From Zoroaster sp. YZ-2022 (Eukaryota > Echinodermata > Asteroidea > Forcipulatida > Zoroasteridae): 64,000 bases of DNA. Under the pieces are notes generated by a model that was not told where the DNA came from, made no database searches, and worked only from the letters and a program-made list of their open reading frames with translations. The translations under genes and the position numbers were made by a program. The DNA lies in contig CM055821.1 in the NCBI GenBank assembly GCA_029582265.1, forward strand, positions 43,591,694-43,655,693. The letters run 5' to 3'. This document shows, piece after piece, positions 24,911 to 35,120 of this stretch (positions within the stretch are counted from its first letter, which is position 1; every line of letters begins with the position of its first letter).

Positions 24911-25288
24911 CATTTCTGGTAATTAAACCATGGAGGAAGAAAACAGATCCTCCATGATTAAACCAAGGATGCTTCAAAAGCACACTTAAGCACTGTAGCT
25001 CGGAAGCCTGAGGAAACCTGTAAACAAGAGCGCTTGCTATGTGAACCAGAAACACCGGGGTAAACCCCTACTCTTCCACGATAAGTGTTCTGGGGTCTTT
25101 TACATGCATTACTTAATCTAGTACACGGGACCTACGGCTTCACGTCCCATCCGAAGGACGAAGCAATTATGGTTAAGTGTCTTGCTTAGGGACACAAGCG
25201 CCGTGACTGGCCAGGCCGGGATTCGAACCCACATTCTGACAACACCAGAACTTGAGTCCGATGCACTAGACCGCTCGGCCACGATCAA
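24877..25288 (-). repeat. tRNA-derived SINE, copy 1, with (TTA)n tail and hairpin insert
   Basis: On the minus strand it begins with a class II tRNA-like head: GTGGCCGAGCGGTCTAGTGC (A-box), a long variable arm, then GTGGGTTCGAATCCCGG (B-box). It continues CGCTTGTGTCC and GACACTTAACCATAATTGC and ends in a run of ATA/TTA triplets at 24877-24910. A 27-bp hairpin (24930-24956) is inserted near its 3' end. Confidence 0.8.
24930..24956. mobile_element. Micro-hairpin, copy 1, 8-bp direct repeats
   Basis: Stem ATGGAGGA / TCCTCCAT(G) with a short inner loop, 27 bp in all. ATTAAACC flanks it on both sides (24922-24929 and 24957-24964). Same family as 28064-28097 and 33991-34025. Confidence 0.7.
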
Positions 25289-26100
25289 ACGGATTGTTGT
25301 ATCATTATCATCTGCAACCCAGTATTTAGAAACTATTCCCCACTTGCTTTCCCGGCAAGTATCTCAACCAGAGATTCGCTTATTTGACTTAGGTCTTTAG
25401 AAATAAAATCCTTTTACTTTGAAGAATTTTACGATTTCTGGAAAGCCAGTTATCACATATCTAATTGACTGGCAAGGTCGTCCATGTGGGTCTGTTTGAC
25501 AAGGTTGGTCATTGTTTATTATTACATAACACATAGCCAACTACACTTGCTGTGCTATGCACTTAAGGATAGGTATCTATGACAGAAAGCCTGCATATCA
25601 TTATAGAATGACAAAACTGTAGCCTATGGGAAAATCATGAATTCAAAGTTGAGAACAAGTGGAAAACAATTATCAAAGTAGATTTCGATTTTAAATAACT
25701 ATACTCCTATAATATACGAGATAAAAAGGTGAACACGGTCAAACAATTTACATGAAATTCTAGCCGTGATGGACGAAATTAAGAAAGAAAGGGTAAAAAA
25801 GTATCCGGTTTATGGTCATAGGTTGGCTTCAAAATCGGTGCGGTGACGATTTTTAATTAATTAATTCATTTTATTTTAAATAGTTTTCAGCCAGTGCTCG
25901 GTTATTGGAACCAGGCCAAATTTCCCATACACACAGTATAGTGGCTCAGAGAGGCCGCACAAATCGGACAAACGTTCATGTGAAAAAGTCGTTTAAAACA
26001 TAGCGCGACGGATTTCCAATCGATCCAGCAATTTTGGCTGCAATTGGACATCGTTTCATAGCAACTAAAAAAGAAAACTAAACTAAATGCCGACACATGA
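25285..26100 (+). repeat. Long dispersed repeat, copy 1 (matches 34025-34830)
   Basis: From GATCAAACGG and TTGTATCATTATCATCTGC through ACATAGCCAACTACACTTGC to TTTTGGCTGCAATTGGAC, about 800 bp are collinear with 34025-34830, with small indels. The second half is repeat family G. No coding content recognised. Confidence 0.8.
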
Positions 26101-26690
26101 CTCTGAGGCGACGCTCGCCGGAAACCAGAAACAGTAGATTTTTTTGGGGGGGAGGGGGGCTAACAGCCGGTGGATCTAAAAAAATTAATTTACGGTACAA
26201 CCTCCGAAATTTCAGAAAACTGTCAATTCTTGCAAAGAACAGGGAAAGCAAAGGACAGAGTTAAGGAACAAGTCTCAAAAAAGGGTGTTAAAATAACATT
26301 TTGAAACACTGTTACAGTGTGGTTGAAATTACAGATGTTATCAACACCATCATGACAAGTTAAATGGTCAACTGTCGGAAACTGGACAAAATCCAATTTG
26401 ATGAGGATACTGGTCCATTTAAAACAAAAATCTTAGTAATGTTTAATATTTATTTTTCTCTTCAAAAAGACATTTAAACCTTTAGTAATGATATTGGCCC
26501 AAAAGAGACTAAGCGAATTATCAATTAGCCTTAACCAAAGCTGTGTAGCCATGCATGTTCGTGTCGCAAAACCGCAATACACGATTAATAATAATAATTG
26601 GATTATAGCTGTGTGCACATTTTGTACTAAGTCGAGATTTCCTTTTCAGAATACTACAGGGTCGTGAGAAAATAGTGACATTAAAACAAC
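26101..26690. other. No gene seen
   Basis: Segments 26290-26480 resemble 24640-24870 (for example GTTATCAACACCATCATGAC and CTTCAAAAAGACAT), so part is a local duplication. No gene. Confidence 0.5.
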
Positions 26691-26941
26691 TATAACTATA
26701 ACTATAACTATAACTATAACTATAACTATAACTATAACTATAACTATAACTATAACTATAACTATAACTATAACTATAACTATAACTATAACTATAACTA
26801 TAACTATACTATAACTATAACTATAACTATAACTATAAATAACTATAACTATAACTATAACTATAACTATAACTATAACTATAACTATAACTATAACTAT
26901 AACTATAACTATAACTATAACTATAACTATAACTATAACTA

Positions 26942-26981
<40 letters not shown>
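26691..26981 (+). repeat. (ACTATA)n hexanucleotide array ending in (AT)n
   Basis: About 42 units of ACTATA with one slip near 26805-26840, then about 17 AT units. It is open in all frames, so the apparent ORFs are artefacts. Confidence 0.95.
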
Positions 26982-26984
<3 letters not shown>

Positions 26985-26993
26985 CTGTTGTTG

Positions 26994-27191
26994 CCAGCAG
27001 CAGGGTGTGAGTTCGAGCCCCGGTCGTGACACTTGTGTCCTTGAGCAAGATACTTAACCATAATTGCTTCGTCCTTCGGATGGGACGTAAAGCCGTAGGT
27101 CCCGTGTGTTGTGTAATGCACGTAAAAAAGAATGCGCCTTGAGCACCACTTAGTTGGTGGATACGTGCGCTATATAAGTCCACACATTATT
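26994..27191 (+). repeat. tRNA-derived SINE, copy 2 (5' truncated)
   Basis: Starts in the B-box region (GGTGTGAGTTCGAGCCCCGG) and continues ACACTTGTGTCC and ACTTAACCATAATTGC, collinear with the SINE on the minus strand at 24877-25288. It ends CGCTATATAAGTCC and ATTATT. The head is replaced by the adjacent AT microsatellite. Confidence 0.75.
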
Positions 27192-28063
27192 AGGTGTTCG
27201 AGCTACGGCGTGAACACCTATTGATATTGTTCGGGTTTTTTTTTTTCTTCTTCTTCTTCTTCCGAATAAGAATTATCCAGAGACAAAAACATAGTTGCAG
27301 AGTTCACAGAACCTTAAAACTTGACACATAGTTAGACCTTAACATGTAGTTTTATGTCAAATTGTGACGTCATAGTGAGATCATCAGATATCGAATTACA
27401 CTAAATCAAAGTTTAATATTTTCAAAAAATCATATCTCATGAACCACAAAAGATATTTTCACAGTCTTTGCACCATGTTATAGATCTTTAATTATGTGAT
27501 TTTCGTACACAGACGTGACCCCAATCCGACCTCTCCTTCCGGTCGAAACCGGAAGTTGAAAATTCTAAAGCTTTAAAAATCATATCTCATGAACCACAGA
27601 AAATATTTTCACAATCTTTGCACCATCTAAAGACCTTGAAATATGTCACATTTCTTACACAGACATGACCCCAATTTGACCTCTCCTTCCGGTCGAAAAC
27701 AGAAGTTTAAACGAACAACTATTCAGAAGCACAGCCATACTGACGTTCTCTTACACACAGACATATCGGCCTATAGTGTGTGCGTTATCTAATTAGAATA
27801 GAATAGTTCGAGTTTACGAAGACCGGACCGCGCAGGTCATGACCTGCCATGCATGCACGCGCACAGTACCATGCAGCAGCAAAACAATGGCTTCCTGAGT
27901 GTCGGGCCCGTCTGCAGAAAATGCGTCGCAGAAAATGTACTAATTTAGCATGGAATCCAAATTGTTATCATTTTGGAGATGAGTTGGACAAAGATTCTTT
28001 CATGTGCAAGTGGATGGAAGAAATAGACGGTATGGTTGAGTGTGATATTGCCAATGTCTAAGC

Positions 28064-28097
28064 ATGGAGGAAGGAAATCTATTTTCCTTCCTCCATG
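28064..28097. mobile_element. Micro-hairpin, copy 2, perfect 8-bp direct repeats
   Basis: A 14-bp stem ATGGAGGAAGGAAA / TTTCCTTCCTCCAT with loop TCTAT, 34 bp in all. GTCTAAGC precedes (28056-28063) and follows (28098-28105) it exactly. Confidence 0.75.
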
Positions 28098-28865
28098 GTC
28101 TAAGCGTTAGGGCTGTTGGAGCTAACGTACATAACATACGTCGCAGCTAACGTTACAGGTAATGTAGGAATTAATTTTAAAAGAATTTGAAAAATATCTG
28201 GACCTAATCAGACTACATATATTTTGTAAAATAGTTGGACTTTAGGCCTATATGAAAAAATATCCTTGACAATTTAACTTATGTCTTCAGACTTTTAATA
28301 TCTCATTGTGATCTGTCCCTCAGTATCGTGTAGTGACAATGTAAAAAAAAAATCATTCCTGGTGATTATTTTCAATAGTTACCATGTTAATACCTTGACC
28401 AACAAAATAAACTATAACCTAACCACCCCAAATCCATCAAAATCCTGAAAGGGGCACTTTTGGGGGGAAAAAATCAGCACTGTTGAAAAATGGGATCTTT
28501 ATGGAGTTTTATCAGATACTTAAAAGTAATACTACATGTATTGTAGTTGCACAAACATAACTTTGTACATGAGCCAAGAATATTCAACCTTTGGCGGTGT
28601 AAATAAGCATGGAAATGAACTTCAAGCTGAACTAAAGTTTTGGGTTATTTTTTCATAGTGTATACAATGAAGAGGGCTGCTGACCCAATTATTTATTATT
28701 TTACATGTATGGATGAATAGCTGACATTCCTAAAATTAATTACCATTTGATTTACAGATTTATGGGTACCACTCTGAGTGGTACAAATGCTTCCATGCCA
28801 TTTGCAGGGAGAGGAAGACATGAGAAGAAACAGAAACATCAAGGTAGGCAAATATTGAAAAATAC

Positions 28866-29298
28866 GGGTAGAATGTCGCATCCGACCGCCACTTTTTCTC
28901 ATTCAGTATAACCATTAAAGTAATCTTACCTACCTCGTAAGGTGGAGAACATATGGATGATGATGGACATATACTTCACATTATTCCAGGATATTTATTT
29001 CATGAAAAATCAGCCATTTTGCTATACGATGAATTCCTCAGTCATGTCAGTCTGATGTCGTAAACTCCACAATTAGTGACCAACACAGTCATTTGTACAT
29101 GCGCAGTGGCAACTATAATAGGATCCTTCTATTTTCTGAAGGGGAGGATTTTTTAGAAGGGAAATAAAAGTGGATTTTAAAGATAGTTTCGCTTTCTGTA
29201 CCACCAAAAATCGATAGAATAATTTTTAACTGGTTAGTGGTTGCAAAAAAATTCCCAAAAACCCTTTAAAAGTGGTGGTCGGATACGACATTCTTTCC
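28866..29298. mobile_element. hAT-type MITE, family D, copy 2
   Basis: Ends GGGTAGAATGTCG and CGACATTCTTTCC, with flanks AAAAATAC / AAAAATTC (7 of 8 identical). The body is collinear with 7044-7481, lacking a short segment after AGGGAAATAAA and having a few extra bases before TGGTTAGTGG. Confidence 0.75.
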
Positions 29299-29918
29299 AA
29301 AAATTCAATCAAGTTTCAAGTATGCAGTAAGCTTGGGCGATAACGATTTTTTTTATCCACGATATATCGGCAAACATATTGCAATTTTCAATAATATCGC
29401 AATTCTTTTTTTGCATTCATGCATGATTGCTTTAGAGCCAATAACCACAGGTATGTACCCCTCTACAAGTGTCACAATAAATTGCAAATTTATTTGCAGA
29501 GCGTGTATGTACTTCTGAAGTAGTTTGCTTTTGTTTCTCATTTTCTAAAAAGCTCAAAAGACTAATGGTTTTATTTCCATGGAATGTCTGACTTGACTCA
29601 CAATGTCGATTTATATTTTATCGTGATATATTTGTATTCGCGATTCGCCGATATGCCGATAACTTAAATAGGTTCTCGATATTGTAATCGAATAAAAAAG
29701 TTATTGCAATATTCGATATCGTTTTTATCCTTAAGCTTAGTATGCAGTAAATTGTTTCTAGTTATATGTTGCTTTTCATTTCTTTCTATCTGTTTACATT
29801 GTCTTGTGTGTTTACTTTTGTTAATTTTTCACTCTTTTTGTCTACAATGCCCATTCCTTACTCACTTATTCCTCTACTTCTATTAAATATTTATCATTCT
29901 TTCTTCATACATATTCAG

Positions 29919-30540
29919 GTCAATATGAGCTCGAGCGGTAAGAATGCAGCACTGAACCCCAGAGAAGAAAACCGTGGTCTTCATCAAACTTACCCCTGGC
30001 AAACAGAGAAAAAATTACGAAAAAAAACTGATAAGTATTCACATTGCCAAACCTTGATTGCATGCCAACTATTTGAAGCAGCCCAACGGAAAGATGAGAG
30101 GTTACTTTTGCAAATCGAAGATAAAGATCTTGTGAGTTTAGAAGTTTGCTATCATTGTCTTTGCTTTATAATGAGTACGTACCCAATTCTTGACAAGGCC
30201 AGATCCATCAGATAAAATACCTATTTGGTACAATGATGCATAAATAAAATTCTGTGAAGAAGTCATCCAGAAGAGAATAATAAAAACAATGAAATTCTTT
30301 TCACAAAGTCATTACATCGTAAGTTCATCAAGTATGTACAAGAAGTGGAGGAGTTGATTGGAGTTGACCCACAATCTGAAAACACGTCTGAAAAGTACAT
30401 TTCCTACGCTGGTAATTCATAGATCATTTACTAAGAATACAGTTGACTTGGTGTACAGCCAAACTCTCTCCTGCAAAATAACTGGTATAGAGACTGCAGT
30501 TGGCTCAGATACATTATGTACTGATACCGATACTGGGAGC
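29919..30540 (+). pseudogene. Remnant of an unknown multi-exon protein with DLV..EV.YH..C motif
   Basis: After an acceptor-like ATATTCAG the frame from 29925 reads MSSSGKNAALNPREENR and later DERLLLQIEDKDLV, SLEVCYHCLCF, then stops at 30213. Downstream, other frames give LKTRLKSTFPTLVIHRSFTK before more stops. From memory, DLVxxEVxYHxxC segments occur in many uncharacterised repeat-encoded invertebrate proteins. A possible earlier exon reads YHSEWYKCFHAIC near 28760. The role is unknown; it is broken and probably belongs to the surrounding mobile element. Confidence 0.35.
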
Positions 30541-31839
30541 AGTTAAGGTGCTGGAGAAGCAGAGATTTTTACATAAAAGTGCATAATAATCTTCACACAC
30601 ACTCTTCAATGCATCAGCTGTACTATATAATACACTTATAATGAAGAAATCACATGGCATTACAGTTGCCCTGGCCATCAACTTCAGATGACTTATCCTT
30701 GCAGACTGCTTAACAAATGAGCCAGTAATTTTCAATTGCCTGCTTTGTTCATCTTACACTAGGACACTGACTCCATGACCCGTTGAAAGTCTACTCTGAT
30801 TGAGATGATATTGCCCCTTTAACCATTATCTTTAATTGAAAAATTCTGTTGACTTTCTTTTCATGCACCAGTAAAGTTTGTGTTTTAAGTTTAACAATAC
30901 TAGCCAAAACCAATTAATGGCAGGGACTACATGTTCACTTGGAATATTTGTTGGAATATTTAGTACTTCAGAAAAATTATTCTTTCATTGCAAATTAGAC
31001 CTTGAAGTTTGGATAACCTTTATCCCGCATGAAATGGATTATTATTGATGGGTGCAAAATGGATGGAAAAGGGAGTATCATGACCATGACAAAATAAAGC
31101 AGAAGTGTCATTCAAAAGATAAATTTGTTTTGCATTTCCTTTATTACTTATTAATTGTGTGTATTAACGAAGAATGTGTTTTATCAATTTAAATATTTAC
31201 ACAAAACATTGACAATTAATAACCAATACTGAACTTTTTAAAAGATGATAAAAGATTACAAATTGGTCTCTGATGTAGAGCAGGGTTAGAATCAGGGTTG
31301 CCCAAAGCGGGTGGGGCTCAAGGCAAGGGAGATGGGGGATGGAAACGAAACCCAAAATATTGAGATGTATGGTCAATTTAGATTGTTTTCACATGATCAA
31401 TTAAATTGCAATACAACACCATGGATCTTACCCTGGGAGTAAGGGAGGAGGACTGGGGGATCAGACGGGTTCAGACCTTTTATTCAAGGCAATTTGTTTT
31501 AAACTGGTTCATTTTTACAATGACAAATATTCCCCAAATATGGAATCTCTTTCCAAACTCTTCCAAACATAAAAACATAGCCAATGTGAACTATTCAAAT
31601 TATACAAAATTGAAATGTACATTAAAATGTACAGTTTTCTAAAAAATAGCCGAAAGAGGGTGCTATTTTCATGTCATTCAAATGCAAATATCTACCAAAC
31701 AGGGCAAGTTTCGTGATTGTGGATTTATATATTAGCAATTTACATGTAATGATCTACTGTTTCACGCTCATGCCTGATATGTGTCACAAAACTCAATTTC
31801 TGAACACACTCATTGCACACCCCTAGTCTAGTAGTCTGA
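30541..31839. other. No gene seen; one MITE fragment
   Basis: The right end of family E (ATGATATTGCCCCTTTAA) lies at about 30805-30822. Otherwise AT-rich sequence without recognised features. Confidence 0.4.
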
Positions 31840-32328
31840 AGTCAAATTACACGCCGAACTTATCTCTCGTAGCCATAGTCTCTTGTCAAGTCGCACTTGA
31901 CACCACTGATGTGAGTTTTGTCATGAAACCTTTCTGAAGAAAACCATATTTACCAAGTTCAGACTTAATTTGGTTGGAGGAATTTAAAATTATATGGGAT
32001 GACTGAACCGGAAGTTAATGTATTCAGCACATATTATTTTCATTATATATCATAAAAACACATATCTCCTGAAGTAACTCATATTATGAGGAACAATTTT
32101 GTGAAGTATGAATGACGTCACATAATTGAACCAGAAGTTAATGTATTCAGTATAACACAATATGTGGTATTTTATATATATTACATATTATGAAAACTCA
32201 TATCTCCTGAAGTAACTCTTGTCTTTTAATAACTTTAGGTGATGATGTCATATTAGGCGCACTCGAACACCTTGAGTTTGTTTTTAACAAACTCTATACC
32301 TCTAGTTATTATTATTATTATATATATA

Positions 32329-33116
32329 CTACTGGAATAAAGTAACTGTGCATCATTTGAAGTAATGCTATTTTTTAATGAAAAAAGATAATACAATGAT
32401 TTGTGGTGTTCTGTTAAATCACTGTTTAACTGTTAACAGGATAATCTCGAAATCTGTATGCTTGGACACTAGGCTTCGTGACACGTCCTTGAAGAGATGT
32501 GGTGTCAAAAGTCAGTTCACAAACTCAGTATCGTGTGTGTCCACCATTGGCGTTGATGCAGGCTTGACAACGACGACGCATAGACTTGGGGAATGTTGTT
32601 CCATGTCTGAACCAACGCTTGTCCCAATTCAGCTAACGTCAATGGCTGATTCTGGGCATGACGTAAACGTCGCCCCATTTCATCCCAAGCGTGCTCGATG
32701 GTGGACAGGTCCGGAGAAACAGCTGGCCAGGGGAGTACCGGAATGTTCTGCTGTCTCAGGAAATCTGTCACAACACGAGCGACATGTGGACGGGCATTAT
32801 CTTGCTGAAGCGTGATGTTACGTCCTTGTCTTTGAATGAACGCTTGCACATGAGGCCCAATGATCTCGTCCCTGTATCTCAGACCTGCATCAACGCCAAT
32901 GGTGGACACACACGATACTGAGTTTGTGAACTGACTTTTGACACCACATCTCTTCAAGGACGTGTCACGAAGCCTAGTGTCCAAGCATACAGAGTTCGAG
33001 ATTATCCTGTTAACAGTTAAACAGTGATTTAACAGAACACCACAAATCATTGTATTATCTTTTTTCATTAAAAAATAGCATAACTTCAAATGATGCACAG
33101 TTACTTTATTCCAGTA

Positions 33117-33117
<1 letters not shown>
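32329..33117 (-). mobile_element. Tc1/mariner derivative with 235-bp inverted ends
   Basis: CTACTGGAATAAAGTAACTG at 32329 is mirrored by its complement ending at 33117. The inverted repeat runs about 235 bp inward on each side (to TTGATGCAGG, about 32563 and 32884). The flanks are TATATA-rich, fitting a TA target. Both arms are copies of the element's 3' end, so the N-terminal half of the transposase is gone. Confidence 0.85.
32517..32890 (-). pseudogene. Tc1-like DD34E transposase, C-terminal half
   Basis: The frame contains RYRDEIIGPHVQAFIQRQ, the second catalytic aspartate in LQQDNARPHVARVV, PWPAVSPDLSTIEHAWDEM with the catalytic glutamate, and a short C-terminus WWTHTILSL. D and E are separated by 34 residues, as in Tc1. 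The N-terminal DNA-binding domains and the first catalytic aspartate are missing, replaced by an inverted copy of the 3' end. The last codons lie within the inverted repeat. It cannot encode a working enzyme. Confidence 0.85.
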
Positions 33118-33152
<35 letters not shown>

Positions 33153-33155
33153 GAG

Positions 33156-33474
33156 AAGTCGCGGGTTCGAGTCCGGCATCAGGCAATTTTTCTTTGCTCG
33201 CGAACAGTTTATATAATATTTCAGGTCAGTTTCTCTATATATAATCTACTTTGTGTACAACCACATAAAAGGCTTGTGTCCCGTTTGAGTGATCCCCGCT
33301 ACTGCCGTTACCCGGGTTGTTTGCATCTGACCGGGGCTTGATCTCTGGCTATTCGGCAGATATGGTTTGGCCTCTGACCTGGCCCCATAGAGCAATAGAT
33401 AATTGGCATAAGTGGACCGCCCACCAACGTAGTGGCTGGTTAGCTCAGTTGGTAGAGCGAGCAAAGAAAAATTG
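33156..33474 (+). repeat. Rearranged tRNA-derived SINE fragments
   Basis: A B-box (GTCGCGGGTTCGAGTCCGGC, about 33157-33176) lies upstream of an A-box (GGCTGGTTAGCTCAGTTGG, from 33434), the reverse of tRNA order. A 19-bp inverted repeat GCAATTTTTCTTTGCTCGC (33183-33201) faces 33457-33474. This is not a functional tRNA gene. Confidence 0.55.
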
Positions 33475-33654
33475 GCTGTATATTAATCTGTAGTTATAAA
33501 GAGACATCGCAAAACTAACTTGTAAAAATTCATCAGCGCCTTATGCAAGAGCCTCAAGGCACTTTACAATTAGAAACAAATAAAAAAGGGTTAAAATTAC
33601 AACTTTATAGAAAGAGAATGTCATGTAAATAAGATCGAATTCAAAACAATAAAA

Positions 33655-33745
33655 TTCTCGAAGATGACAGCATTTCAGACGGAAATATTTCTCCGGGCGA
33701 TTGGTACGACCAGTCACCAACTATGTACCAAGAAAGGTTTTAGAT
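33655..33745 (+). repeat. Dispersed repeat segment shared with 62395-62465
   Basis: GATGACAGCATTTCAGACGG, TTTCTCCGGG and CAGTCACCAACT match 62400-62455 in order. In both places it precedes repeat family G, at 34520 and 62620. Confidence 0.55.
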
Positions 33746-33990
33746 TAAAATGCTAAAAACCTAATGATAATCATATATCATGCATATGGCTGTATTTAAA
33801 CTGCCACAGTTTAACAGTAAAAAGGAAAGTAGTGAACATGTATAGGCCTAGATATTTATTTGTATGCATTCTAATGTGGAAATGGATCACCATATCATCG
33901 TCCAATAAATATTCACTTGTACATTTAGGTTTGCTGAAGAATGTAATTGTTATGAGATTATCAGGGTGTTCCTTCCTCCATGATCAAACC

Positions 33991-34025
33991 ATGGAGGAAG
34001 GAACTCTATTTCTCCTTCCTCCATG
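33991..34025. mobile_element. Micro-hairpin, copy 3, plus a half copy
   Basis: ATGGAGGAAGGA / TCCTTCCTCCAT stem, 35 bp in all. Flanks are ATCAAACC (33983-33990) and ATCAAACG (34026-34033), 7 of 8 alike. A further half (CCTTCCTCCATG, 33971-33982) sits just left of the first flank, suggesting two insertions in a row. Confidence 0.65.
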
Positions 34026-34830
34026 ATCAAACGGACTGTTGTATCATTATCATCTGCAACCAAGTATTTAGAAACTATTCCCCACGCTGCTTCCGGTAAG
34101 TATCTCTGGAAAGTATTTCTGGAAAGCCAGTTGTCACATGTCTAATTGACTGGCAAGGTCCCCATGTGGGTCTAGTTATAAACAAAGTTGGTCATTGTTT
34201 ATTATTACATAACACATAGCCAACTACACTTGCTGTGCTATGCACTTAAGGATAGGTATCTATGACAGAAAGCCTGCATATCATTATAGAATGACAAAAC
34301 TGTAGCCTATGGGAAAATCATGAATTCAAAGATGAGAACAAGTGGAAAATAATTATCAAAGTAGATTTCGATTTTAAATAACTATACTCCTAATATACGA
34401 GATAAAAAGGTATATATAGAGTCGATTTGTAAAAAAAATACAAATTATGGGTTAATACGGTAAAAATAATTACATGAAATTTCTGGCCGTCTGATGGATG
34501 AAAGTAAAAAAGAACGGCCAAAGAAGTCTCCGGTTTCTCGTCATATATAGGTTGGCTTCAAAATCGGTGCGGTGTAAACACCCCATATACTGGGTTATTG
34601 GAACCAGACCAAATTTCCCATACCAGTATATGGTGGCTCAGAGAGGCAGCACAAATCGGACCATTGAGCAAGCATTGCTCTATGATCGGACAAACGTTCG
34701 TACCCCAATGTGAAAAAGTCGTTTAAATCACAGCTCGGCAGATTTACAATCGATCCAGCAATTTTGGCTGCAATTGGACATCGTTTGATAATAACTAAAA
34801 AAGAAAACTAAAAATGCCAACACACGGCTC
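34026..34830 (+). repeat. Long dispersed repeat, copy 2 (matches 25285-26100)
   Basis: Collinear with 25285-26100 from ATCAAACGG onward. It includes repeat family G at 34520-34790. No gene. Confidence 0.8.
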
Positions 34831-35120
34831 TGAGGCGGAAACCAGAAACAGTAGATTTAAAAATATATATTTTTTTAGGGGGTGACCCTAGATAACGGTA
34901 GATATTTTGTGTAAATTTACGGTACAACCTTCGAAAATTCAAAAAACTGTCCATTCCTGCAAACGTGAAATCAGTTATACGGTAGAAATGTGTATTTCTG
35001 AAATGTTAGGTACCACCATCTTAAATATAAATGTAAGCTTAGATATCAATCTGAAGAAATTAAGTTTTTTACAGTTTAAAATTGTTTCACCTATGAACAC
35101 AGTGAATGACATGTATTAAT

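Larger units (their letters stand above)
27192..32272. mobile_element. Possible DNA element with AGGTGTTCGAG ends
   Basis: AGGTGTTCGAG at 27192 faces CTCGAACACCT ending at 32272. Each end carries a duplicated subterminal block: at left 27400-27570 and 27575-27710 (ATATCTCATGAACCAC, CCTTCCGGTCGAAA, CCGGAAGTT), at right 31990-32100 and 32120-32230 (ATATCTCCTGAAGTAAC, ACCGGAAGTTAATG). No target duplication found. It contains the ORF remnants at 29.9-30.5 kb and a nested MITE. Confidence 0.35.

Noticed and set aside
25240..25288. Functional tRNA genes (also at 14000, 33434, 62130)
   Set aside because: A and B boxes belong to SINE heads that continue into repeat bodies with triplet tails, or are out of order.
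26646..27183. Open frames rich in IVIVIV or YSYSYS
   Set aside because: Translation of the ACTATA hexamer array.
32378..32921. Plus-strand ORFs in the Tc1 derivative
   Set aside because: They are antisense to the recognisable transposase frame.
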